From: Gammaproteobacteria bacterium
Lineage (GTDB): Bacteria; Pseudomonadota; Gammaproteobacteria; Pseudomonadales; Azotimanducaceae
DNA: 38,040 nt
NCBI GenBank assembly: GCA_003248125.1
Contig: QJXZ01000337.1
Span: forward strand, 1 to 38,040
Reading direction: 5' to 3'
Part shown: one piece after another, positions 1 through 7,750 of the stretch
How the letters are laid out: the number at the start of each line of letters is the position of its first letter
Numbering within the stretch: the first letter of the stretch is position 1
The notes under the pieces: model-generated
What the model was told of the DNA's origin: nothing
Seen by the model: only the letters and a program-made list of their open reading frames with translations
Database searches by the model: none
Position numbers and translations under genes: made by a program

Positions 1-1
1 C

Positions 2-691
2 CACACGGTGTCGGATGCCGAGCCTGAGCTACCGGCCGGCTGCGAGCTGCTCGCGCAGACACGCCACGCTCGCAAGCTTCGTCGTGGCGAGATCGAATCG
101 AACGCGTTCACAATTCGCATCTGTGATCTATTGGGCGATCGCACTTCGCTCGGGGCGCGGCTCGCGCTCTTGGCTGCGAACGCCGTGCCGAACTACTTCG
201 GGCCACAACGCTTCGGCCGCGGCGGTGCGAATCTGGCGCGCGCCGAGCACTATCTCGCAAATCACCGCCGTATCCGTGTCGGCGCATTCGAGCGTGGCTT
301 GCACCTGTCGGTGGCGCGCGCATTTCTCTTCAATGCGGTGCTCGCACATCGAGTCGCCGATGACAGCTGGCAGCATTGCTTGCCTGGCGAACCGCTCACC
401 ACACCAAGCGGTCCGTTGTGGGGCAGGGGGCGTCCGCCAGCGCAGGGCCGCGTCGCCGAATTGGAAGCCGCCGCGCTGCACCCATTCGCGCATTGGCTCA
501 CGCCGCTCGAGCACGTCGGGCTCGTGCAAGAACGCCGTGCGCTGGCGCTGCAGACCCGTGCGTTCGAGTGGCAGTGCGATGGCAAGACGTTGGAGCTGCG
601 ATTTGCGCTCGGGGCCGGCCAATACGCGACCAGCGTGTTGCGTGAGATCGGCGAATTCACCGAAGTCGCCAACGAGCAGATTGCCGCGTGA
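2..691 (+). CDS. truD: tRNA pseudouridine synthase D (C-terminal part)
   Basis: TruD converts uridine 13 of tRNA-Glu to pseudouridine in the cytoplasm. The reading frame is already open at the left edge, so the start, the N-terminal third and the catalytic aspartate region lie outside the window. About 229 codons remain of a family length near 340-350. What is visible matches E. coli TruD: an ARHxRKLRRG-like segment near the left edge, the signature [14 protein letters not shown], and the C-terminal segment [11 protein letters not shown]. The stop codon overlaps the GTG start of pcm, so the two genes are probably translated together. In many gammaproteobacteria surE sits between truD and pcm; it is absent here. 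The identity is secure; only the missing 5' end is unknown. Confidence 0.95.
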   Translation, partial: HTVSDAEPELPAGCELLAQTRHARKLRRGEIESNAFTIRICDLLGDRTSLGARLALLAANAVPNYFGPQRFGRGGANLARAEHYLANHRRIRVGAFERGLHLSVARAFLFNAVLAHRVADDSWQHCLPGEPLTTPSGPLWGRGRPPAQGRVAELEAAALHPFAHWLTPLEHVGLVQERRALALQTRAFEWQCDGKTLELRFALGAGQYATSVLREIGEFTEVANEQIAA

Positions 692-1350
692 GCTCGTTCG
701 ATCTGGTCGGCATCGGTATGACGTCGCAACGGACGCGCGATCGCCTGGTTAAGCGCTTGCGCGACCACGGAATCGACGATGAGCGGGTACTCGAGGTGAT
801 CGGCTCGCTGCCGCGTCACATCTTCGTCGACGAAGCACTCGCACACCGCGCGTACGAGGACACCGCGCTGCCGATAGGGCACGGACAAACCATCTCCCAG
901 CCTTACATCGTCGCGCTCATGACCGCTAAGTTGCTCAACGAACCGCGCGATCGCATTCTCGAGATTGGCACGGGTTCCGGCTATCAGGCAGCAGTGCTCG
1001 CACGCTTGGTCAAGCGTGTGTACACCGTAGAACGCATCGCGGCACTGATCGAGCGTGCACAAAGCCGCTTCCGCGCTCTGAAGTTACGCAACATTCGCGT
1101 CAAGTACGACGACGGCAGCTTGGGGTGGCCGGAGCAGGCGCCTTTCGATGGCATCCTCGTCACCGCGGCGGCGCGCGAGGTGCCTGCTGCGCTAATCGAG
1201 CAACTCGCCATCGGTGGCCGAATGGTGATCCCAGTCGGTGACGACGACGGCCAGGAATTGCGGATCATCGATCGGACACCGGACGGCGTGCGCGAGGAGC
1301 GCGTCGAGTTCGTGCGCTTCGTGCCGCTCTTGCGCGGCACGCAAGCTTGA
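688..1350 (+). CDS. pcm: protein-L-isoaspartate O-methyltransferase
   Basis: Pcm repairs aged proteins by methylating L-isoaspartyl residues, using S-adenosylmethionine, in the cytoplasm. The 220-residue product carries the substrate-site segment TISQPY (about residues 68-73) and the SAM-binding motif [12 protein letters not shown] (about 90-100). A later motif, FDGILVTAA, and the C-terminal VRFVPLL-like end are also typical. The GTG at 688 overlaps the truD stop. An ATG at 718 (protein MTSQRTRD) is an equally plausible start and gives about 210 residues, the usual family length. The downstream DUF368 gene begins within a few bases of the pcm stop, so truD-pcm-DUF368-nlpD looks like one operon. 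Confidence 0.95.
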   Translation: MSSFDLVGIGMTSQRTRDRLVKRLRDHGIDDERVLEVIGSLPRHIFVDEALAHRAYEDTALPIGHGQTISQPYIVALMTAKLLNEPRDRILEIGTGSGYQAAVLARLVKRVYTVERIAALIERAQSRFRALKLRNIRVKYDDGSLGWPEQAPFDGILVTAAAREVPAALIEQLAIGGRMVIPVGDDDGQELRIIDRTPDGVREERVEFVRFVPLLRGTQA

Positions 1351-1358
1351 GAGCGGTC

Positions 1359-2303
1359 GTGTCGCAACGACGTTCCAGGGCCCAGTGGATGGGTATCTAT
1401 CTGCGTGGCGTCGCAATGGGTGTTGCGGAAATCATCCCCGGCGTGTCGGGCGGCACGATTGCGTTCATCACCGGTATCTATCGCGAGTTGTTGGGCACCA
1501 TCACACGGTTCGGTATCGGATCGCCGGGACTCTTGTGGCGCGCAGGATTTCGCGCGTTCGCCGTGGAACACAACCTGGTCTTCGTCGCGTTGCTCGGCGC
1601 GGGCATGGCCACCAGCGTGGCCCTTCTCGCCGGTCTGGTGACGCAGTTGCTCGCGACGGCGCCGGTGCTCGTCTGGGCGTTCTTCTTCGGCCTCATCGCA
1701 GCGTCGGTGGTGGACCTCGTTCGGGACAACGTATTTCGCCATCTGTTGACCGCTGGTGTGCTCGGACTCGCGGCCGGACTCGCGGTCGCGCTTGCGGATC
1801 CTGCACCGGCGGGTGCCGAAGACGCGTGGCTCTTCTTCGGCGGCATGTTGGCGATCTGTGCCTGGATTTTGCCCGGCATCTCCGGCAGCTACGTGCTCTT
1901 GTTGCTCGGTCTCTACCCGCAAGTCATTGCCGCGATTTCTACCTTCGACGTCGCGGTGCTCGTGGTGTTCACATCGGGTTGTATCCTTGGCCTTGCGCTG
2001 TTCGCGCGCGGTGCAGCCTGGTTGATGCGACGCTACTACTACCCGGCGATGGCATTGTTCACTGGTTTCATGGCGGGCTCGTTGATGTCGTTGTGGCCGT
2101 GGCGCCTGCCCGCGCCCGTTCTCGGCTCGGAGCGGCTCTACGATCTTCCCGCTGGTCCGTGGTCCTATGCAGCCGCGACCGGCATGGATGCGCAGGCGTT
2201 GCCGGCCCTGCTGGTTGCTGCGCTCGGTGTTGCGATCGTGTTGACACTTGCCCGGTTCCGACCCGATCGCGCATCCCACCGTGCGCCCGATGGGCGGCAT
2301 TGA
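1359..2303 (+). CDS. DUF368 membrane protein, predicted polyprenyl-phosphate translocase (PopT family)
   Basis: This is a very hydrophobic protein of about 314 residues with some eight to ten predicted membrane segments. It has the two hallmark repeats of DUF368: PGVSGGTIAFITGIY near the N-terminus and LPGISGSYVLLLLGLY in the middle. The two halves look like inverted structural repeats around PG(V/I)SG. DUF368 proteins have been shown to recycle undecaprenyl phosphate across the cytoplasmic membrane for cell-wall synthesis; assigning that role here is by family. Three starts are possible: TTG 1347, which overlaps the pcm stop; GTG 1359, with a GAGAG just upstream (chosen); and ATG 1389. The 3' end overlaps nlpD by 14 bases, so a lipid-carrier transporter is coupled to an amidase-activator gene, both acting in envelope growth. 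Confidence 0.88.
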   Translation: MSQRRSRAQWMGIYLRGVAMGVAEIIPGVSGGTIAFITGIYRELLGTITRFGIGSPGLLWRAGFRAFAVEHNLVFVALLGAGMATSVALLAGLVTQLLATAPVLVWAFFFGLIAASVVDLVRDNVFRHLLTAGVLGLAAGLAVALADPAPAGAEDAWLFFGGMLAICAWILPGISGSYVLLLLGLYPQVIAAISTFDVAVLVVFTSGCILGLALFARGAAWLMRRYYYPAMALFTGFMAGSLMSLWPWRLPAPVLGSERLYDLPAGPWSYAAATGMDAQALPALLVAALGVAIVLTLARFRPDRASHRAPDGRH

Positions 2304-2958
2304 TCGCGCCCTCCCGCTCTTGCTGTGTGTCGCGCTCGCGGCCTGTGCCGGCACGCCATCCCGCGCCCCAGTTGCGGAACGCTCGCCGGCCGACGCCTCG
2401 GCGGCCACGTATCGTGTGCGCCAAGGCGATACCTTGTATTCGATCGCCTGGCGCCACGGCCTCGATTACAAGGCGCTCGCGCGGCTGAATGGCATCCGTG
2501 CACCGTACGTCATCCGTCCTGGCCAGACGCTCGCTCTTCGAAGTGCACCGTCGTCCGCGCTGGCGCCTAGCGGCGGCTCGTCGCGCGCGACTGGCCGCGC
2601 GCCAACGTTTCGTTGGCCCGGCGTGGGGCGCGTGCTCGGGTCCTTCGGTCACGGCAACAAGGGCGTCGATATGGCTATTCGAGCGGGAACATCGATCGGT
2701 TCCGTGGCCGCTGGTGAGGTGGTGTATGCCGGCGGTGGCTTGCGGGGTTATCGCGCCCTCGTCATCGTCAAGCACGATTCGCGCTGGCTATCGGCCTATA
2801 GCTTCAACAGCCAATGCCGCGTGAAAGAAGGGGATCTGATCGTTGCGGGCGCACCACTTGCGGACGTGCGTGGTCAAGGTTCGGCAGCAGCGCTACATTT
2901 CGAAATTCGCAAGGATGGCACGCCGGTCGACCCACGCGATCTGATGGAGAGCCGCTGA
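2290..2958 (+). CDS. nlpD: NlpD-like lipoprotein with LysM and M23 domains
   Basis: NlpD-type proteins are outer-membrane lipoproteins that activate N-acetylmuramyl-L-alanine amidases during cell separation. I chose ATG 2290 because it gives a compact lipoprotein signal: a hydrophobic run ending ALAAC, with the lipidated cysteine at residue 19. A LysM domain follows (about 39-83, YRVRQGDTLYSIAWRHGLDY). The M23/LytM domain covers roughly residues 105-220. Its metal site is degenerate: GNKGVDM has N where active peptidases have H, and SAYSFN lacks the first H of HxH, while LHFEI keeps the last. E. coli NlpD has the same NKGID degeneracy, so this is an activator rather than an enzyme. The gene starts inside the DUF368 gene. 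No rpoS follows; the next gene is convergent fdxA. Confidence 0.9.
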   Translation: MGGIDRALPLLLCVALAACAGTPSRAPVAERSPADASAATYRVRQGDTLYSIAWRHGLDYKALARLNGIRAPYVIRPGQTLALRSAPSSALAPSGGSSRATGRAPTFRWPGVGRVLGSFGHGNKGVDMAIRAGTSIGSVAAGEVVYAGGGLRGYRALVIVKHDSRWLSAYSFNSQCRVKEGDLIVAGAPLADVRGQGSAAALHFEIRKDGTPVDPRDLMESR

Positions 2959-2986
2959 CGATGCGGCGCGTAGCGGCTGGCTCTAC

Positions 2987-3310
2987 TCAGCGCTCGAGCA
3001 GACTGCGCTTGTTTGGCTTGCCGTTCCACTCGTCGGAGTCTGGCAGCGCGTCCTTTTTCTCGGTGATGTTCGGCCAAACCTCGGCGAGCTCGCGATTGAG
3101 TTCCAAGAAATCTTGTTGATCAGCCGGCAACTCGTCTTCTGAGAAGATCGCATTGACAGGGCACTCGGGCTCGCACAGGGCACAGTCGATGCACTCGTCG
3201 GGATGTATGACCAGCATGTTCGGGCCTTCGTAGAAACAGTCTACGGGGCATACTTCCACGCAATCCGTCAGCTTGCACTTGATGCAGTTCTCACCGACTA
3301 CGAACGTCAT
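2987..3310 (-). CDS. fdxA: 7Fe ferredoxin
   Basis: This is a small cytoplasmic electron carrier of 107 residues with one [3Fe-4S] and one [4Fe-4S] cluster. The cysteines are in the expected places: C9, C12, C17 and C21 (CxxC..C...CP) and C40, C43, C46 and C50 (CxxCxxCxxxCP). The long C-terminal tail after residue 60 is typical of the Azotobacter FdI/FdxA type. The start MTFVVGENC is the conserved family N-terminus, with an AGG-containing ribosome site just upstream. The frame is open further upstream, but that extension has no family similarity. The gene lies downstream of mutS on the same strand, as in Pseudomonas, separated by 173 bases that hold a possible own promoter. It converges on nlpD. 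Confidence 0.96.
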   Translation of the reverse strand: MTFVVGENCIKCKLTDCVEVCPVDCFYEGPNMLVIHPDECIDCALCEPECPVNAIFSEDELPADQQDFLELNRELAEVWPNITEKKDALPDSDEWNGKPNKRSLLER

Positions 3311-3341
3311 CGCCTGACCTGGGCCTGGAAAAAAGCGCCGT

Positions 3342-3347
3342 ATTCTA
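3342..3347 (-). promoter_or_regulatory. possible -10 element of the fdxA promoter
   Basis: On the minus strand TAGAAT lies 31 bases upstream of the fdxA start codon, in an AT-richer patch of the mutS-fdxA gap. It resembles a sigma-70 -10 hexamer. I see no convincing -35 at 16-18 bases, so this is a weak call. Confidence 0.25.
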
Positions 3348-3483
3348 ACGGATAAATTTGGCGAGTACAGGGCAGCTTTCTCCGCGAACCGCTGGCGCCA
3401 TGTGCGACCTGCGATTCGGCCTCTCGAGGTGCACGGTCGCTCCATGAACTAGGGGCGTTGTCTTTGCCGTCGATCAAACGCCG

Positions 3484-6051
3484 TCAAGACGAGGACTCAT
3501 CGACTTCGCTTTTCAGCGCGTAGAGCAGCGCCATCGCCTCGCGCGGTGAGAGCGAGTCGGGCTCGATTGCTGCGAGGCGCTCGATGACGGGGTGTGTGGG
3601 CGGTGCGACGAACAGGTCGCCCTGCGCGCCATTGGCCCCGGTACCTAGACCAGCTTCGAGCGTTTCCAGTTTGGCGCGTGCCTCGGCGAGCACGCTGGCC
3701 GGAATACCGGCCAGACGCGCGACCTGCACACCATAACTGCGACTCGCGGGACCGGGATTTACGGCGTGCAGAAAAACGATCCGGCCGCGATGCTCCGTAG
3801 CGGCGAGATGCACGTTGCGGACACTGGTGAGTGTGGTCGCGAGCTCGGTGAGTTCGAAGTAGTGCGTCGCGAACAATGCGAATGCGCGCAATTTCCTCGC
3901 GATGTGCGATGCCGTAGCCCACGCGAGTGCGAGGCCGTCATAGGTGCTGGTGCCACGGCCGATCTCATCGAGTAGCACTAGGCTCGACGCGGTGGCGTTG
4001 TTCAAGATGGTCGCCGTCTCGGTCATCTCAACCATGAACGTCGACCGCCCACCCGTTAAGTCGTCGGCCGCGCCGATGCGCGTGTAGATGCGATCGATCG
4101 GGCCAATGGTTGCCGCACGTGCGGGTACGAAACTGCCGGTGTGTGCGAGCAGCACGATCAGCGCGATCTGTCGCATATAAGTGGATTTGCCGCCCATGTT
4201 CGGCCCGGTAATGACGATCATGCGATTGTCATCGTCGAGTCGTATGTCGTTGGGCACGAACGGCGTATCGAGCACGGCTTCGACGACCGGATGTCGACCT
4301 TCGAGAATTTCGATGCCAGCCGTATCGACGAGTGTGGGACGACACCAACGGAGTGTCCGCGCGCGTTCTGCCAAGCCGCTCAACACGTCGATCTCCGCGA
4401 TTGCTTGTGCCGCCGCCCTGAGTGGGGCTCTTTCCTCGTTGACGTGATCGAGCAGCGCGTCGTAAAGCGCGCGCTCGCGGCTGAGCGCGCGCGACTCCGC
4501 GGTCAATGCCTCGTCTTCGAACGTCTTCAGCTCGGGCGTGATGTAGCGCTCTGCGTTCTTAAGCGTCTGCCGGCGTTGATAGTGCGGCGGTACACGGTCG
4601 GCGGCCGAACGAGAAAGCTCGATGTAGTAGCCATGCACGCGGTTGTAGCCCACCTTCAGCGAACTGATACCGGTGGCGACGCGCTCTCGTTCTTCGAGCG
4701 CGGCAAGCCACACGCCGGCATCGGTCGCGTGGCTGCGCAGCCGATCGAGTTCGGCATCGAAGCCTGGTGCAATGACGCCGCCGTCGCGCAGTACTGCAGG
4801 CGGCGATTCAATGATGGCACGGGTCAGGTACGCCGCTAGCGGTTCGAAGCCGTCGATTGCAGTGCGCAGTGCAACCAGCCGGCTCGCCTCGATCGGCGCG
4901 AGCGCAGCAGCCAGCACCGGCAGCGCGGCGAGACCATCGCGTAGGCGTGCGAGGTCGCGGGGTGGTGCCGACTTCAACGCCACACGCGTCACTATTCGTT
5001 CGAGATCGCCGATCACGCCCAGCGGCGCTTGGATTCGCTCGTCGGTGAACGACTCGCCGATCGCAGCGACCACGTCCTGCCTCGAACCGACGGTCTCGCG
5101 CTCTCGGCACGGTGCATTCAGCCACTGCCGCAAGAGCCGCGCGCCCATCGGCGTGGACGTTGCATCGATCACGGCGAACAAAGTGTGCTGACGCGAACCA
5201 TCGAAGCGTTGGTCGATCTCGAGATTGCGGCGTGTCTGGGCATCGAGGACGATGGCATCGGTCGCAGCCACGCGTGTGAGCGACGCAATGAACTCGAGTG
5301 CCTGCTGGTGATTGGCTTGCGCATAGCTCAGCACAGCCGCCGCAGCGCCGAGACCGAGGTTCAGCGATTCGCAGTCGAAACCCGTCAAATCCTGAGTGCC
5401 GAAATGGCGCAGCAATGCGGCGCGCCCAAGCGTTGGGTCGAATTGCAGCGGGTCGCGATGCGTGCACGTGGTACGTTCACCGCACAGCGATGCGACCGGA
5501 TCGCCGTCGGGCACCAAGCATTCGCTCGGCTGCAAGCGTGCGAGTTCGGCGGCCAATGCGGCGCTGCCTTCGAGCTCGGTTACGAAGAACCGCCCGGTCG
5601 AGACGTCGAGCCAGCTGATGCCAAAGCGATCGCCACGCGTTGCGATGCCGCACAAGAGGCTCTCGGCGGTGGCATCGAGCAATGCCTCCTCGGTGAGCGT
5701 GCCCGGCGTCACGATGCGCTGCACGCGGCGCTCGACCGGTCCTTTGGCCACGGTTGGATCGCCGATTTGCTCGCAGATCGCCACCGATTCGCCCAACCGA
5801 ACGAGCCGGGCGAGATAGCTGTCGGCCGCGTGATAGGGCACGCCGCACATGGGGATCGGTGCACCGGCCGACTGGCCGCGTGCCGTCAAGGTGATGTCGA
5901 GGAGCCGCGCGGCCTTCTTGGCATCGTCGTAAAACAGCTCGTAGAAATCCCCCATGCGGTAGAACAAGAGCGTATTCGGATGCTCGGCCTTGATGCGCAG
6001 GTACTGCTGCATCATGGGTGTATGGGCCGGCGTGTGGGGGGCTTGCGGCAT
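3484..6051 (-). CDS. mutS: DNA mismatch repair protein MutS
   Basis: MutS recognises mismatches and small loops and recruits MutL with ATP. The 855-residue length is almost that of E. coli (853). The mismatch-reading Phe-x-Glu motif is present (DFYELF, F36 and E38), as in E. coli. The Walker A motif GPNMGGKST begins at residue 616. Walker B ([16 protein letters not shown]) is near 691-705, followed by the signature-helix region and [10 protein letters not shown] probable beta-clamp-binding motif, QGDLF, is at about 810-814. The start ATG gives the family-like opening [16 protein letters not shown]. The gene is divergent from recA across 189 bases and lies upstream of fdxA. Confidence 0.98.
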   Translation of the reverse strand: MPQAPHTPAHTPMMQQYLRIKAEHPNTLLFYRMGDFYELFYDDAKKAARLLDITLTARGQSAGAPIPMCGVPYHAADSYLARLVRLGESVAICEQIGDPTVAKGPVERRVQRIVTPGTLTEEALLDATAESLLCGIATRGDRFGISWLDVSTGRFFVTELEGSAALAAELARLQPSECLVPDGDPVASLCGERTTCTHRDPLQFDPTLGRAALLRHFGTQDLTGFDCESLNLGLGAAAAVLSYAQANHQQALEFIASLTRVAATDAIVLDAQTRRNLEIDQRFDGSRQHTLFAVIDATSTPMGARLLRQWLNAPCRERETVGSRQDVVAAIGESFTDERIQAPLGVIGDLERIVTRVALKSAPPRDLARLRDGLAALPVLAAALAPIEASRLVALRTAIDGFEPLAAYLTRAIIESPPAVLRDGGVIAPGFDAELDRLRSHATDAGVWLAALEERERVATGISSLKVGYNRVHGYYIELSRSAADRVPPHYQRRQTLKNAERYITPELKTFEDEALTAESRALSRERALYDALLDHVNEERAPLRAAAQAIAEIDVLSGLAERARTLRWCRPTLVDTAGIEILEGRHPVVEAVLDTPFVPNDIRLDDDNRMIVITGPNMGGKSTYMRQIALIVLLAHTGSFVPARAATIGPIDRIYTRIGAADDLTGGRSTFMVEMTETATILNNATASSLVLLDEIGRGTSTYDGLALAWATASHIARKLRAFALFATHYFELTELATTLTSVRNVHLAATEHRGRIVFLHAVNPGPASRSYGVQVARLAGIPASVLAEARAKLETLEAGLGTGANGAQGDLFVAPPTHPVIERLAAIEPDSLSPREAMALLYALKSEVDESSS

Positions 6052-6156
6052 GGGTCAGCGAGTCAATCAGAGGGGTCCATGAGCGTCAACTTGGTGCGCC
6101 GTTTGCCAGCGCGCGTGTGAGAATTCGACGGACCTTGGCCGATTCGACTCGATTGG

Positions 6157-6189
6157 TTGTTGTCATGGCTACTGTTTGAATATACAGTA
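6157..6189 (+). promoter_or_regulatory. recA promoter with LexA (SOS) box
   Basis: The 20-base sequence TACTGTTTGAATATACAGTA (6170-6189) contains CTGT-N8-ACAG, a full match to the gammaproteobacterial LexA box, with flanking T/A symmetry. A possible sigma-70 promoter overlaps it: TTGTTG (6157-6162), an 18-base spacer, and TATACA (6181-6186). LexA bound here would cover the -10 element. This predicts that recA, and recX behind it, are induced by DNA damage through a canonical LexA. Confidence 0.88.
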
Positions 6190-6240
6190 CCCGCCATTGA
6201 CCGGATTTCTTCGCACCCAGGAGTCATCAAAGGAGCCATC

Positions 6241-7317
6241 ATGAGCGACGCCAACGCCAACTCGAACAAGGGCCGCGCACTTTCAGCTGCGCTTGCACAG
6301 ATCGAACGTCAATTTGGCAAGGGCTCGATGATGCGCTTGGGCGACCGTGAACCCGAGGCCGTGCCGGCCATCTCGACTGGATCGCTGGGGCTCGATTTGG
6401 CGCTCGGAGTCGGCGGCCTGCCACGTGGCCGAGTGGTGGAGATCTACGGCCCGGAGTCGTCAGGCAAAACGACGCTCACGCTGCAGGTCATCGCCGAGGC
6501 GCAACGCGCCGGCGGCACGTGTGCGTTCATCGACGCCGAACACGCCCTCGATCCCATCTATGCAGAATCGTTGGGTGTCAATACCGACGACTTGCTGGTC
6601 TCACAGCCGGATACCGGTGAGCAAGCACTAGAGATCTGCGACATGATCGTGCGTTCCGGGGCGGTCGACGTGGTGGTCATCGACTCGGTCGCCGCGCTCA
6701 CCCCGAAGGCCGAGATCGAAGGCGAGATGGGCGACTCCCACGTCGGCTTACAAGCGCGACTGATGAGTCAGGCGCTGCGCAAGATGACCGCCAACATCAA
6801 ACATTCGAACACGCTCGTCATCTTCATCAACCAGATTCGCATGAAGATCGGCGTGATGTTCGGCTCGCCGGAAACCACCACCGGTGGCAATGCACTCAAG
6901 TTCTATTCTTCGGTACGGCTCGATATTCGCCGCATCGGCGCGGTGAAGGAAGCCGACGAGGTAACCGGCAACGAGACGCGCGTAAAGGTGGTCAAGAACA
7001 AGGTGGCGCCGCCTTTCCGGCAAGCCGAGTTTCAGATTCTCTACGGCAAGGGCATCAATCGCGCCGGCGAAATCGTCGATCTCGGCGCCAAGCTCGGCAT
7101 CGTCGACAAGTCGGGCGCGTGGTACAGCTACAAAAACGATCGCATCGGACAAGGTAAGAAGAACGCCTGCGACTATCTCGATCAGAACCCCGAGGTGGCG
7201 AAGGAGATCGAAGTGGCCATTCGAACCGAGATGCTGCCGAAGGCGCGCAGCGGCAAGAGCGGTGTCTCGTCCAATGCCGACGAATCGAGCGCCGTCGAGA
7301 TGAGCGATAGTGCGTGA
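6241..7317 (+). CDS. recA: recombinase RecA
   Basis: RecA forms the filament for homologous recombination and stimulates LexA self-cleavage. The ATG at 6241 has a strong ribosome site (AAAGGAG, 6229-6235) and gives a 358-residue protein of normal length. Key sites are Walker [10 protein letters not shown] (70-78), [19 protein letters not shown] with the Walker B aspartate, [14 protein letters not shown] (loop L1-to-L2 region) and [10 protein letters not shown] (L2). The C-terminus is short and serine/acidic-rich, as usual. An upstream in-frame extension contains the SOS box and is not coding. The last 8 bases overlap recX, implying coupled expression of the recombinase and its modulator. Confidence 0.99.
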   Translation: MSDANANSNKGRALSAALAQIERQFGKGSMMRLGDREPEAVPAISTGSLGLDLALGVGGLPRGRVVEIYGPESSGKTTLTLQVIAEAQRAGGTCAFIDAEHALDPIYAESLGVNTDDLLVSQPDTGEQALEICDMIVRSGAVDVVVIDSVAALTPKAEIEGEMGDSHVGLQARLMSQALRKMTANIKHSNTLVIFINQIRMKIGVMFGSPETTTGGNALKFYSSVRLDIRRIGAVKEADEVTGNETRVKVVKNKVAPPFRQAEFQILYGKGINRAGEIVDLGAKLGIVDKSGAWYSYKNDRIGQGKKNACDYLDQNPEVAKEIEVAIRTEMLPKARSGKSGVSSNADESSAVEMSDSA

Positions 7318-7702
7318 CTCGGATCTCGTGAGCGAATGCGTCGCGACGCATGATGCAGATGCTGCATTGATCGAGCGTGTGCTCGAAACATTGACCGAAG
7401 GCAATCTGTTGTCCGATGGCCGCTTCGTCGATGAGTTCGTACGGTCGCGTATCGCGCGCGGTCGAGGACCACTGCGCATTCGCGCCGATCTGGAAGGACG
7501 CGGCATCGCGGACGAAGTCATCGACGCTGCGCTGACGCACCCAGCGAGCTTTTGGCTCGAGCGCCTGCACGTGGTACGTGAGAAGAAATTCGGCTCGACC
7601 GTGCCCGCCGACCGGGCTGATTGGGGACGGCAGGCCCGCTTTCTTGCCCAGCGCGGTTTTCCGGCCGACCTCATTTATCGGAGCCTGGACGCGGCCGAAT
7701 AA
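7310..7702 (+). CDS. recX: RecX regulatory protein, shortened N-terminus
   Basis: RecX binds RecA filaments and limits their activity. This 130-residue protein keeps the second and third three-helix repeats ([34 protein letters not shown], split about residues 34-67, then a C-terminal repeat ending [11 protein letters not shown]). The family is usually 150-165 residues. The missing piece is the opening helix of repeat 1, normally of the form ALxLLARREHSRxEL. The frame is closed by a stop at 7301, only nine bases before GTG 7310, so it cannot be extended. Either the gene is genuinely short or a small frameshift sits near the recA end. It overlaps recA by 8 bases and shares its SOS control. Confidence 0.88.
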   Translation: MRDSDLVSECVATHDADAALIERVLETLTEGNLLSDGRFVDEFVRSRIARGRGPLRIRADLEGRGIADEVIDAALTHPASFWLERLHVVREKKFGSTVPADRADWGRQARFLAQRGFPADLIYRSLDAAE

Positions 7703-7714
7703 GCGCGCATTCGG

Positions 7715-7720
7715 TATACT
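7715..7720 (+). promoter_or_regulatory. possible -10 element before alaS
   Basis: TATACT lies 30 bases upstream of the alaS ATG in the short recX-alaS gap. It matches the sigma-70 -10 consensus at five of six positions. The -35 position falls in the recX end and is GC-rich, so an activator or read-through from recA-recX may also contribute. Confidence 0.35.
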
Positions 7721-7750
7721 TGCGCCCCTTTTTCGCTCGGCTCAGGACCG

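Noticed and set aside
984-2408. 474-codon open frame on the minus strand
   Set aside because: It runs antisense to pcm, the DUF368 gene and nlpD, is rich in R, E, Q and H with no domain, and is an artefact of high G+C.
5029-6120. 363-codon open frame on the plus strand
   Set aside because: It lies antisense to mutS, whose sequence is fully conserved; no recognisable protein features.
6157-6240. 28-codon upstream extension of recA
   Set aside because: It contains the promoter and SOS box; the conserved start and ribosome site are at 6241.
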